64,000 nt of DNA, from NCBI RefSeq assembly GCF_000715015.1, contig NZ_JMIW01000003.1:310001-374000 (forward strand). Reading direction: 5' to 3'. Position numbers and translations under genes: made by a program. The stretch comes from Erythrobacter longus (GTDB taxonomy: Bacteria; Pseudomonadota; Alphaproteobacteria; Sphingomonadales; Sphingomonadaceae). Position 1 is the first letter of the stretch, and each line of letters begins with the position of its first letter. The notes below the pieces were generated by a model that searched no databases, was not told where the DNA came from, and saw nothing but the letters and a program-made list of their open reading frames with translations. Positions 44,493-53,190 of the stretch are shown here, in pieces.

Positions 44493-46772
44493 CTATTTCG
44501 CATTGGTGACTACCTTGGTGCTTCCTGCATTAGCTCGTACGTCCTCTTCAAAGAAGTGTACAGGCTTCAATCTGTGATCGACATAGAGCTGCATTTGATC
44601 GGTGAAATGCTTCGAATCCGGCCTTGTCGTGGCCGCGCCGAACGGCTGGATCGAGCGCGAAGTCACGCGCCCCCCGTTCTCTCCGCCATCGGCTGGCCAT
44701 TCGACCCATTGAATAAAGCTGTCACCATGGACAAGGCTTAGCCGTCCATCATCGTCCATACGCCAAATAGTCGAGGCCCGTAGAGTGTCCGAGCCCCCAT
44801 CCAGCGGCAAGTCCACATTGCCTTGGCGAAGGCGTAAAAGCTCGCTCATCGGGGGATCAAGCCGCCCGAAATGCTCTATCAGATGGCTCCGCGCCTCTTC
44901 CAGCTTCTGCGTCACATCTGGCACAGGCGTGTTGTTGTATTCAGCGCCCATGTAGCTGAGGATCATAAGCAGGGCGATGGCATCAGCGGGGCCTTCACCA
45001 TCGGCGGAATAATCCCACTTCAGCATGAGGTTGCGTGCATCATCAAGCGTGCCACCAGGCCCGCCTGCCTGTTTCATGCGGCTCGGGACTTCCATCGCTT
45101 CGAGAGCATCATAAAGGAGGTCCACATAGTCCAGCCGCTCATACGCGGTGTCATATTTGATCCGCTCCAGTGTCTTGCGGTCAAGCACAGCCGCCTCGCT
45201 CATCATCCTGTATGCGCGGTAGGAACGGTTGGTTTGCTTGAGTTCAATGCCAAGCACGGGTGAGAAATCATCCGGGCTCAGATCACTCCCCTCACCAGCG
45301 GCGGTGTAGGGTTCATTGTTTGAGTTGTAGAGCCAGCCCGAAGCAGGATTGATGAGCTTGGGGATGCGCTCATATTCGACGCTGCCGTTCCAGATAAGGT
45401 CAGAGCGCGACCCATCCAGAACACCGCGCCAATTGGCCTCGACATTTTCGGGCCGGTTCGGGATCGCCGCATTGTACACATAGGCGATGTTGCCCTTGAT
45501 ATCGGCATAGATGAAATTTGTGGATGGGATCGCCATACGAGCGATCTGCGCTTCCCATTCCTCAAAAGTCTTGGCCTTGTTGAGCCGGTAATAGGCGTCC
45601 AATTGATCGGCCTTGTCCATCCCGCCGTACCGGATCGCAAATGCACCTTTGTCATTCTTGATAACCGGGCCGTGGTGCGCGCTTCGATAAACGGTTTGGG
45701 TCACCGGAAGTGTAACCGGGCCCATCTTTACAGGAAGAAGGACCTCTTTTGCGTCCAACTCGTACCACTTTCCATCAAGGCGATAGCTGTCGCCTGCCTC
45801 GTTCATTTCAAGCTCGTACACATCGGTCATATCCGGGCGGTTGACCGTATTGGTCCAGCCAAGGTTTTCGTTATGCCCAAGGAATGGGAAGGGTGATCCG
45901 GGGAAATTTGCCCCCGTAAAATGCCAGCCTTCGCCGCTTTGTACACCCAGCTCATACCAGGCCACACCTCCGCGAAGGGGTTGGTGCGAATTGGAGATGA
46001 GGGTTGTGGGCCCGCCCGTCTTTTCAGGTTTCACCGCCCAAGCATTGGAGCCCATGTGATCGCCCGCCCTCCCCATCGGGAGCACAAGGTTCGGGTGCTC
46101 ATCGCCGATTCCAAACCCGTGGGCTATCTCTTCACCCAATTCCTTGCGCAATTGCTGCGCGGGCGAATTGGGGCGGGGGAAGCCGGGGATGTCGGGACCA
46201 AACTCCTTGCGAAGCTCGCCCCCTTCCACCAGCGGACCGATGACATTGGCAAGACCGTAAAAGAACGGCTGGCGCAAAGTGAAGCCTGCCGCGATATCCT
46301 CCCCGTTTACCGGGAACAGATTGGCAAGCTTTACCTCCGCTGGGTTTTGCTCTGCATAATGGTTGAGGCCGGCGGCATAGGCGTTGAACAAAGCTTGCGT
46401 GTCGGCGGGCAGTTTGGGAAATTCGCGCTTCGCCGTGCCCCGTGCATCAATCAGGTGATAGACGAAATCAATCTGCGCCCCGTCAGGCCCGGCAATCGCG
46501 CCATACCGCCCTTTGGCCATGGCAGCGACATCCTGAAGCGTAAAGAAGTCGTCCTCTGCATGCGCGACAGCCACTCCGAAAGCGACATCGGCATCCGTTT
46601 CGCCGTAAATCATGGGCACGCCATATTCACTGCGAACAATTTCGGCAGAGTATTCGCGATAGTCAGGAGCCTTGCTCTGATGGGCCATAAACGGCTCCCA
46701 CGTCGCCAGGAACACGAACGTCACCAGCGCAATGCCAATTAGGCCCAGAACGCCGCGCTTTACCCACTTCAT
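44493..46772 (-). CDS. Penicillin acylase family Ntn-hydrolase (S45), membrane-anchored
   Basis: 759 aa from the ATG at 46772 with GGGGAA upstream; the TTG 12 codons before is not supported. An N-terminal TM helix (about 7-25) leads to the alpha-chain-like region (VRSEYGVPMIYGETDADVAF, GVAVAHAEDDFFTLQ). The nucleophile is Ser242 after Gly241 in MGSNAWAVKPEKT, where autocatalytic cleavage exposes the N-terminal Ser. The beta-chain contains SNSHQP and FLGHNENLGWTNT. Substrate could be penicillins, acyl-homoserine lactones or other acyl amides; sequence alone does not tell. Confidence 0.9.
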   Translation of the reverse strand: MKWVKRGVLGLIGIALVTFVFLATWEPFMAHQSKAPDYREYSAEIVRSEYGVPMIYGETDADVAFGVAVAHAEDDFFTLQDVAAMAKGRYGAIAGPDGAQIDFVYHLIDARGTAKREFPKLPADTQALFNAYAAGLNHYAEQNPAEVKLANLFPVNGEDIAAGFTLRQPFFYGLANVIGPLVEGGELRKEFGPDIPGFPRPNSPAQQLRKELGEEIAHGFGIGDEHPNLVLPMGRAGDHMGSNAWAVKPEKTGGPTTLISNSHQPLRGGVAWYELGVQSGEGWHFTGANFPGSPFPFLGHNENLGWTNTVNRPDMTDVYELEMNEAGDSYRLDGKWYELDAKEVLLPVKMGPVTLPVTQTVYRSAHHGPVIKNDKGAFAIRYGGMDKADQLDAYYRLNKAKTFEEWEAQIARMAIPSTNFIYADIKGNIAYVYNAAIPNRPENVEANWRGVLDGSRSDLIWNGSVEYERIPKLINPASGWLYNSNNEPYTAAGEGSDLSPDDFSPVLGIELKQTNRSYRAYRMMSEAAVLDRKTLERIKYDTAYERLDYVDLLYDALEAMEVPSRMKQAGGPGGTLDDARNLMLKWDYSADGEGPADAIALLMILSYMGAEYNNTPVPDVTQKLEEARSHLIEHFGRLDPPMSELLRLRQGNVDLPLDGGSDTLRASTIWRMDDDGRLSLVHGDSFIQWVEWPADGGENGGRVTSRSIQPFGAATTRPDSKHFTDQMQLYVDHRLKPVHFFEEDVRANAGSTKVVTNAK

Positions 46773-46873
46773 TGATGAGATTCCCCAATATTCATTGCGC
46801 GAAGACAATCGCTTTGTCTGGGCAAGAGGTCAAGGTCTGGGCGAGCGGTCATGCGGTGTCGAAAAGAGGGGGG

Positions 46874-46908
46874 CTTGCAATGCGCATTTTTGTGACCCAC
46901 CTACCCAT
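46874..46908 (+). promoter_or_regulatory. Candidate heat-shock (RpoH) promoter of clpB
   Basis: CTTG at 46874-46877 is followed 18 bases later by CCCACCTA, resembling the alphaproteobacterial RpoH spacing of CTTG and a C-rich -10. The match is weak and clpB genes are commonly RpoH-controlled, which biases the reading. Confidence 0.3.
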
Positions 46909-46946
46909 GTAACACACCGTTCGGAGGAAAATTGCCCAGAGCTCTT

Positions 46947-46966
46947 GTGTTGCTGAAATACAACAC
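46947..46966. promoter_or_regulatory. Inverted repeat upstream of clpB
   Basis: GTGTTG and CAACAC flank an 8-base spacer, 34 bp before the clpB ATG. It could bind a regulator or form a weak leader hairpin. Confidence 0.35.
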
Positions 46967-46986
46967 TAACTAAAGGGGGCAATCAC

Positions 46987-47004
46987 ATGAGGGAACAGGC
47001 ATGA
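46987..47004 (+). promoter_or_regulatory. Five-codon upstream ORF coupled to clpB
   Basis: ATG AGG GAA CAG GCA TGA (MREQA) begins with AAGGGGG seven bases upstream, a stronger ribosome binding site than that of clpB itself. Its TGA shares bases with the clpB ATG (ATGA). A leader peptide controlling or enabling clpB translation is possible; no proof. Confidence 0.45.
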
Positions 47005-49580
47005 ATCTCGAAAAGTTCACCGACCGCGCCAAGGGTTTTTTGCAGTCCGCGCAAACGGTTGCGATCCGCATGAACCATCAACGGATCACTCCGCTGCATT
47101 TGCTCAAAGCGCTTCTCGAAGATGAAGAGGGTATGGCAGCTGGCCTGATTCAGCGCGCAGGCGGCGATGCGAAACAGGCGACTAGCGCGGTCGACATCGC
47201 TTTATCGAAAATCCCGATGGTAACCGGCTCTGGTGCGCAATCGACACCGGGCATGGACAATGACCTTGTCCGGGTGCTCGATGCGTCCGAGGGGCTTGCT
47301 GACAAAGCGGGCGACAGCTTTGTGACCGTAGAGCGGGTGCTAACCGCACTTGCCGCTCAGCCCGAGGTAACATCAAAGGCGCTCAAAGCGGCTGGCGTTA
47401 CCGCGCAAGGCCTGAACACTGCGATCGAAGACCTTCGCGGCGGCAAGAAGGCCGACAGCGCGAATGTTGAAAGCACTTATGATGCGATGGAGAAGTTTGC
47501 CCGCGACCTGACCAAGGCCGCGCGCGAGGGTAAGCTGGACCCCGTCATTGGCCGCGATGAAGAAATCCGCCGCACGATCCAGATTTTGGCGAGGCGTACC
47601 AAAAACAACCCTGCGATCATCGGCGAACCTGGCACAGGTAAGACCGCGATTGCCGAAGGACTGGCCTTGCGCATTGCCAATGGCGATGTGCCCGACAGCC
47701 TCAAAGGGCGCACTTTGATGAGCCTTGATATGGGCGCGCTCATTGCAGGCGCGAAATATCGCGGTGAATTTGAAGAGCGGCTCAAGTCGATCCTTGATGA
47801 GGTGCGCCATGCCGATGGCAACATCATCCTTTTCATCGACGAGATGCACACCCTAATCGGGGCAGGGGCTTCGGAAGGGTCGATGGACGCATCCAACCTC
47901 CTCAAACCTGCTTTGTCGCGCGGCGAACTGCACTGCATCGGGGCGACCACGCTCGATGAGTATCAGAAATATGTCGAGAAGGACCCAGCGCTGCAACGCC
48001 GGTTCCAGCCTGTCTATATCGAAGAGCCGACGGTCGAAGACACGATCTCGATCCTGCGCGGTATCAAGGACAAGTATGAGCTGCACCACGGCGTGCGCAT
48101 AACCGACAGCGCGATTGTGGCTTCGGCCAAACTGTCCGACCGCTATATTCAGAACCGCTTCCTGCCCGACAAGGCCATCGACCTCATGGATGAGGCCGCC
48201 TCGCGCATCCGGATGGAGGTGGAGAGCAAGCCTGAGGAAATCGAGACCCTTGATCGCCGGATTATCCAGCTCAAAATCGAAGAGTCCGCCCTTGCAAAAG
48301 AGGATGACAAGGCTTCCGCCGAGCGGCTTGAGAATTTGCTCAAAGAGCTTGCTGAGCTTGAGCAGGAATCGTCCGAACTCACCACACGGTGGCAAAATGA
48401 GCGCGACAAGATCGAGGCCGAGGGCCGGATCAAGGAAGAACTTGATGCAGCGCGCCTTGAGCTCGAACAGGCGGAGCGTTCAGGTGACCTCGCCAAGGCG
48501 GGTGAGCTTTCTTATGGCACCATCCCTGCGCTTGAAAAGAAGCTGGCAGAGGCTGAAGGCCTGACTGATAACGCGCTTCTTCGCGAAGAAGTGACCGAAG
48601 AGGACATCGCCTCTATTGTCAGCCGCTGGACCGGTATTCCTATCGACAAGATGATGGAGGGTGAGCGCGAAAAGCTGCTTGAGATGGAGGCGATCCTCGG
48701 AAAACGTGTCATCGGCCAGCAGCAGGCGATTGTGTCAGTCTCCAAAGCCGTTCGCCGCGCGCGGGCTGGTCTGCAGGATCCGGGGCGTCCCATGGGTAGC
48801 TTCTTGTTCCTCGGCCCAACCGGCGTTGGCAAAACCGAGCTGACCAAGGCGCTCGCTGAATTCCTGTTTGACGATGATCAAGCGATGGTCCGCATCGACA
48901 TGTCGGAATTCATGGAGAAGCACTCTGTTGCGCGGCTCATCGGCGCGCCTCCGGGCTATGTCGGATATGACGAGGGCGGGGTGCTTACCGAAGCGGTGCG
49001 CAGGCGTCCTTATCAGGTCGTCCTGTTCGACGAGGTCGAGAAAGCGCACAGTGATGTGTTCAACGTGCTCCTCCAGGTGCTCGATGATGGGCATCTGACC
49101 GATGGGCAGGGACGCAAAGTCGATTTCTCGAACACGCTTATCATCCTGACGTCCAACCTTGGTTCACAGCATTTGGCGAACCTGCCCGATGACGGGAAAG
49201 TCGCCGATGTTGAGGAGAAGGTGATGGATGTGGTGCGCGGACACTTCCGGCCCGAATTCATCAACCGCCTGGATGAGATCATCCTGTTCCACCGCTTGGC
49301 GATGGAGCACATGGCACCGATTGTCGAAATTCAGGTCAAGCGCGTGCAAAAGCTGCTTGATGATCGCAAGATCACGCTTGATCTTTCCGACGCAGCGCTG
49401 CGGTGGCTTGGCCGGGTGGGCTATGACCCTGTATATGGCGCAAGGCCGTTGAAACGTGCGGTGCAGCGCTATTTGCAGGACCCGCTTGCTGAGATGCTGA
49501 TTGAGGGCAAGGTGTCTGACGGTGTTACCCTCAAGGTTGATGAGGGCGATGGCGAGCTGAAGATGGAAATCGTCTCCTAA
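47001..49580 (+). CDS. clpB: ATP-dependent chaperone ClpB
   Basis: 859 aa AAA+ disaggregase. The N-terminal double-repeat domain begins [21 protein letters not shown]1 Walker A is GEPGTGKTA at residue 208 onward with [12 protein letters not shown]; the middle coiled-coil (about 400-540) is Glu/Lys-rich ([20 protein letters not shown]). NBD2 has Walker [10 protein letters not shown] near 605, [13 protein letters not shown], and [13 protein letters not shown]. It works with DnaK to dissolve aggregates. The ATG at 47001 has GAGGGA upstream. An overlapping five-codon ORF lies upstream. Confidence 0.97.
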   Translation: MNLEKFTDRAKGFLQSAQTVAIRMNHQRITPLHLLKALLEDEEGMAAGLIQRAGGDAKQATSAVDIALSKIPMVTGSGAQSTPGMDNDLVRVLDASEGLADKAGDSFVTVERVLTALAAQPEVTSKALKAAGVTAQGLNTAIEDLRGGKKADSANVESTYDAMEKFARDLTKAAREGKLDPVIGRDEEIRRTIQILARRTKNNPAIIGEPGTGKTAIAEGLALRIANGDVPDSLKGRTLMSLDMGALIAGAKYRGEFEERLKSILDEVRHADGNIILFIDEMHTLIGAGASEGSMDASNLLKPALSRGELHCIGATTLDEYQKYVEKDPALQRRFQPVYIEEPTVEDTISILRGIKDKYELHHGVRITDSAIVASAKLSDRYIQNRFLPDKAIDLMDEAASRIRMEVESKPEEIETLDRRIIQLKIEESALAKEDDKASAERLENLLKELAELEQESSELTTRWQNERDKIEAEGRIKEELDAARLELEQAERSGDLAKAGELSYGTIPALEKKLAEAEGLTDNALLREEVTEEDIASIVSRWTGIPIDKMMEGEREKLLEMEAILGKRVIGQQQAIVSVSKAVRRARAGLQDPGRPMGSFLFLGPTGVGKTELTKALAEFLFDDDQAMVRIDMSEFMEKHSVARLIGAPPGYVGYDEGGVLTEAVRRRPYQVVLFDEVEKAHSDVFNVLLQVLDDGHLTDGQGRKVDFSNTLIILTSNLGSQHLANLPDDGKVADVEEKVMDVVRGHFRPEFINRLDEIILFHRLAMEHMAPIVEIQVKRVQKLLDDRKITLDLSDAALRWLGRVGYDPVYGARPLKRAVQRYLQDPLAEMLIEGKVSDGVTLKVDEGDGELKMEIVS

Positions 49581-49689
49581 GTTCAACCTCCAGCAAAGGG
49601 CAGGGGCACGTTTCCCTTTCCTGGCCCTGCTTCAAGTCTCGCCTCAAGCCCCGCCTCAGGCATCTCGTATAATTCTAACGCTCAATAAA

Positions 49690-49717
49690 AAAGGGCCCCG
49701 GTTTCCCGGGGCCCTTT
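49690..49717 (-). terminator. Strong intrinsic terminator after the first TonB receptor gene
   Basis: AAAGGGCCCCGG and CCGGGGCCCTTT form a perfect 12-bp stem around TTTC. On the - strand a TTTTTTATTG run follows. It also faces the convergent clpB, 110 bp after its stop, so it may serve both. Confidence 0.92.
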
Positions 49718-49738
49718 CTTTGTGTTGGTTGCGATCGA

Positions 49739-52700
49739 TTATGGAAGATCGATGCGGAAACCAGCGTAGTAGGTGCGGCCGAAGACATCGAAGATGCCTG
49801 AGTCGCCGCCGGTGCCTGTAAGGCCGAGCGGTGGCAGTTCGTTGGTGAGGTTGTCCACACCGGTGTAGAACGTGAAGCGTTCGTCGATTTCATACTCGGC
49901 ACGCACGTCATGGTAGAAGACTTCGTTGTAGAAGACCTGACCACGTGAGTTCGGGTTGGTTGGCGGGTTGCCGTTGAATTCGAACTCAGATTCGAAGGTG
50001 TTGATGAGCTGACGCCCAACAAGACGCATGTCGTAACCAAGGTTCAATGCACCGGTCTCGTAGTTAGCCGAGAAGGTCATTGCGAAGCTTGGGTCACCCA
50101 GCTCAGAGCGAATACGGTTCGGAACATCCGGGTTCGCAATATCAAGGAAGGTGACGTTACGCAGAACGTAGGTCGCAATCGCACGCAGGCTCAGACGGCT
50201 GTCGTTGTCAAACGTACGGTTGTAGCGAATGTCAAAGTCGATGCCTTCGGTTTCCAGCGCTGCGAAGTTGAACGAACCACCGATCAGAACCGGATCAGCG
50301 AAGAAACCATCCGCGTCACGTGGGTTGATTGAAGGGCAGAAGTTGTTGTTCGGGAACGAAGCTGTTGGAGCATCGAAGCAGTTGTTCAACACAGCCTGAG
50401 CACCCACACCCGCGATCACGTTAGTGATCTCGATGTTGTAGTAGTCAGCCGTAAACGCAAAGCCAGGGATGAAGTTTGGCTCGAACACGAAACCGATCGT
50501 GTAGCTGTCCGATTCCTCTTCGAGAAGAAGCGGGTTACCACCGGTCAAGAACGGAAGCGACTGCGTACGTGCAGGCGTGTTCTCGAAGTTCGCGCCCAGA
50601 CCAAGCGTCGCACAGTTAGCTTGACGGTTTGCAGGGAAGTTACCCTGTGGCAGGTTCAGAACGTCACACGGGTCGGCGATGAACGCGAAGTTCTGCGACT
50701 GTGGAGAGAACAAATCCGATGGGTTCGGCACACGGATCGAACGGCTGAAGTTACCGCGGAAGCGGAGGCCATCAACCGGTGACCACACGCCACCTGCGTT
50801 CCAGGTGAAGACACCGTCAGCAGCCGTGTTGTAGTCCGAATAACGTGCTGCACCTTCAACGGTCAGTTCGTTAAAGAACGGAACGTCTGCAAGCAGCGGA
50901 ATACGGACTTCACCGAAGACTGACTTTTCTGTGAATGCTGGTGGATCGAACGTTGGAATAATGTTCAAGAAGGTCGCGCCAGATTGTGTGATCGGATCGA
51001 ACTCAGAGAACGATGTTTCACGGCGATATTCACCACCAACAGCAAAGCCGATTGGACCACCTGGCAGTTCGAAGAGCTGCGACAAGTCACCGCTTACGAA
51101 TGCCGAAACAACGAATTGCTCAGCGTTCTCATCACGGGTGGAATCGAAGTTGACGTAATCGATAGCCGCCTGGCTTGGGCTGCCAACACCGAAGATGTTG
51201 ATCGGAACACAAGCTGCGTCATCGTTGGTTGTGTCGGCATCGTTGTTGATACCGCAAACGATGTTGCCATTAGCATCGAACTGAGCATCCACCGCATTGG
51301 CGAAGTTCTCAGTAAGGATCTGGTTACGGCTGGTGAGGAACGTGTCGAGACGACCGTAGTTTACAGCGATCTCGTAGCTCCAGTCATCGTTGAAGCTACC
51401 GCGAGCACCACCAACAATGCGATATGTTTCACGCTCGTTGATTTCGGAACGGCCACCAAGGTCGACGTTGAAACGCGAGTATAAAAACCCGCCGCGACCT
51501 GGGAAGAAGTTCTCATCGATGAACGCTGCATCTTCAGGGTTCAGGAACGCATTGTCGAGGGTGACGAATTCCTGGCCAAAGCGGAACGTAGGCTGACCCT
51601 CTTGGAGAGCGTCGAGCTTGTTGTACTTACCTTCGAAGAAGAATTCGAGAGCCGGAGACACTTCGTAACGACCAAGGACGTTTACAGTGTAACGGTCAAG
51701 GCCCGGTGCAAGCTGACCGGTGTTCGTAAGGGTTGAGCCGAAGCCGCCAATCGTGTTGTTATTGCCGAAACGACGGAAATCGAAGTCAGGTTGGTTACGC
51801 GCAAGGCGTCCGTTTGGCAGGAAGCCGTAAATAGCACCTAGTTGTGTACCACCGGCAGTAACCACGGCACCATCGCGGTCCGTCGCACAGGTTGCCGCCG
51901 CCCGCGCAGGAGTGCTGGTGTTACAAGAGATCTGAAGGATCTGAGTGCCGTCGGTGATGTTACCGTTGCGAACGCCATTGAAGAAACCGAAGGTGTTCGG
52001 ACCGATTGGATCGGACGACTGACGGTTGAACTGGTCACGGCCGCTGAATGCGCCGGTTTGACCGTCACGGTCGGTGTTGAACAGCGGTTCGGCGTTTGAG
52101 TACTCAGCCGAGACAGCGATGTTACCGCGACCGTCAGCAAAGTTCTGACCGGCGGTGACAGAGATGAACTGCTGACCACGGTCGCCAAAATCGGTGACAG
52201 AAGCCTGGCCACGGATCGACACGCCTTCGAAGTCACGTGCGGTGATGAAGTTAACAACACCAGCAACAGCTTCCGAACCGTAAATCGCCGAGTTACCGCC
52301 GGTGATCACGTCCACACGCTCGAGCAGCTCGAACGGGATCGTGTTCACGTCGATACGGAAGTCGCCTGGAAGGGCGCCGACCTGACGACGGCCGTTAATC
52401 AGAACCAGAGTACGGTCTGTTCCAAGGCCGCGAAGGTCAAGCAGGTTGAGGCCTGATGTACCGATGAAGCGGTTTGAGTTTGACTGGCTGAAGGTTGAAC
52501 GCAGCGAAGGCAGTTCGTTCAGCGCGTCACCGAGGCTTACCGAGCTGTTTTCGAGCAATTCGTCGGCCGACACGGAGGTGATTGGAACCGTAGAATCGAG
52601 GTTCGGACGCTTGATACGCGTACCGGAAACAACGATCGAACCTTGGGGTTCAGCGACGGTGTCTTCGACCGATGCTTCTTCTTGGTCCTGCTCTGCGTCC

Positions 52701-52783
52701 TGCGCGAAGGCCGGGCTCGCAGCCAGCGCAACGCTGACCGCAAGCGAACCAGCGCTAAGACGAAGTTTAGATGAAGTTCTCAT
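49739..52783 (-). CDS. TonB-dependent receptor (A)
   Basis: 1014 aa from the ATG at 52783 (MRTSSKLRLSAG) with GAGGG upstream. The signal peptide ends at SPAFA. A TonB-box-like GSIVVSGTRIKRPN is followed by the plug (about 60-185: LLDLRGLGTDRTLVLINGRR, DVITGGNSAIYGSEAVAG, VVNFITARDFEG) and a 22-stranded barrel (to YYAGFRIDLP). Many Cys-containing loops (ISCNTSTP, IVCGINNDADT) are present. The substrate is unknown; no dedicated periplasmic transport genes are adjacent. A three-arm leader structure lies just upstream. Confidence 0.93.
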   Translation of the reverse strand: MRTSSKLRLSAGSLAVSVALAASPAFAQDAEQDQEEASVEDTVAEPQGSIVVSGTRIKRPNLDSTVPITSVSADELLENSSVSLGDALNELPSLRSTFSQSNSNRFIGTSGLNLLDLRGLGTDRTLVLINGRRQVGALPGDFRIDVNTIPFELLERVDVITGGNSAIYGSEAVAGVVNFITARDFEGVSIRGQASVTDFGDRGQQFISVTAGQNFADGRGNIAVSAEYSNAEPLFNTDRDGQTGAFSGRDQFNRQSSDPIGPNTFGFFNGVRNGNITDGTQILQISCNTSTPARAAATCATDRDGAVVTAGGTQLGAIYGFLPNGRLARNQPDFDFRRFGNNNTIGGFGSTLTNTGQLAPGLDRYTVNVLGRYEVSPALEFFFEGKYNKLDALQEGQPTFRFGQEFVTLDNAFLNPEDAAFIDENFFPGRGGFLYSRFNVDLGGRSEINERETYRIVGGARGSFNDDWSYEIAVNYGRLDTFLTSRNQILTENFANAVDAQFDANGNIVCGINNDADTTNDDAACVPINIFGVGSPSQAAIDYVNFDSTRDENAEQFVVSAFVSGDLSQLFELPGGPIGFAVGGEYRRETSFSEFDPITQSGATFLNIIPTFDPPAFTEKSVFGEVRIPLLADVPFFNELTVEGAARYSDYNTAADGVFTWNAGGVWSPVDGLRFRGNFSRSIRVPNPSDLFSPQSQNFAFIADPCDVLNLPQGNFPANRQANCATLGLGANFENTPARTQSLPFLTGGNPLLLEEESDSYTIGFVFEPNFIPGFAFTADYYNIEITNVIAGVGAQAVLNNCFDAPTASFPNNNFCPSINPRDADGFFADPVLIGGSFNFAALETEGIDFDIRYNRTFDNDSRLSLRAIATYVLRNVTFLDIANPDVPNRIRSELGDPSFAMTFSANYETGALNLGYDMRLVGRQLINTFESEFEFNGNPPTNPNSRGQVFYNEVFYHDVRAEYEIDERFTFYTGVDNLTNELPPLGLTGTGGDSGIFDVFGRTYYAGFRIDLP

Positions 52784-52830
52784 GTGGTGCTTACCCTCAT
52801 AAAAAGTTGCACCACCAAGGGGGTGGTGCA
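52784..52830 (-). promoter_or_regulatory. Leader attenuator-like structure of TonB receptor A
   Basis: On the gene strand arm 1 TGCACCACC and arm 2 GGTGGTGCA (9-bp perfect stem, 5-base loop) are followed by ACTTTTTAT, an intrinsic-terminator shape. Arm 2 (GTGGTGC) can instead pair with arm 3 GCACCAC, which abuts the ATG; the loop would then hold the ribosome binding site GAGGG. Two mutually exclusive hairpins suggest attenuation or translation control. Confidence 0.5.
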
Positions 52831-53138
52831 GCACGAAAAAGAACGGGGTTCGATCACTACGAAGAGGATGATCACGCCCCGGTCACTCTGACGGGCATCC
52901 TGCTAACGAGGCAGAATCATCTCCCCCAGGCTAGCCAGTCAGTCCCTGAATGTTGGGTTAAGCTAAGATGAGGGATTTGGAAGAGCAGCACGAAGGCGGT
53001 GCGCAATAAATGCAAAGACGTGTAACTTGAATGCAACAGTGTGCCATGGGCGAATTGAAGGCGGATTGCTGCACTGCATTGGATGCCAGATTTGACGGCT
53101 TTTGAGGCGTTGCACGGCTCTCATCAACTCAAACAAAA

Positions 53139-53164
53139 ACGGCGGACGTTTTCACGCCCGCCGT
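53139..53164 (-). terminator. Intrinsic terminator after TonB receptor B
   Basis: ACGGCGG and CCGCCGT form the stem around 12 bases; on the - strand TTTTTGTTT follows. It lies 27 bp after the stop of the receptor gene at 53191. Confidence 0.85.
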
Positions 53165-53190
53165 CTGCAATTTTAAGTGTCTGCTTTTCT

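Larger units (their letters stand above)
52784..53190. other. Spacer between the two TonB receptor genes
   Basis: Holds the leader and hairpin of receptor A (52784-52830), then sequence without recognisable genes, and the terminator of receptor B (53139-53164). Promoter elements for receptor A must lie near 52850-52950 but I cannot define them. Confidence 0.5.
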
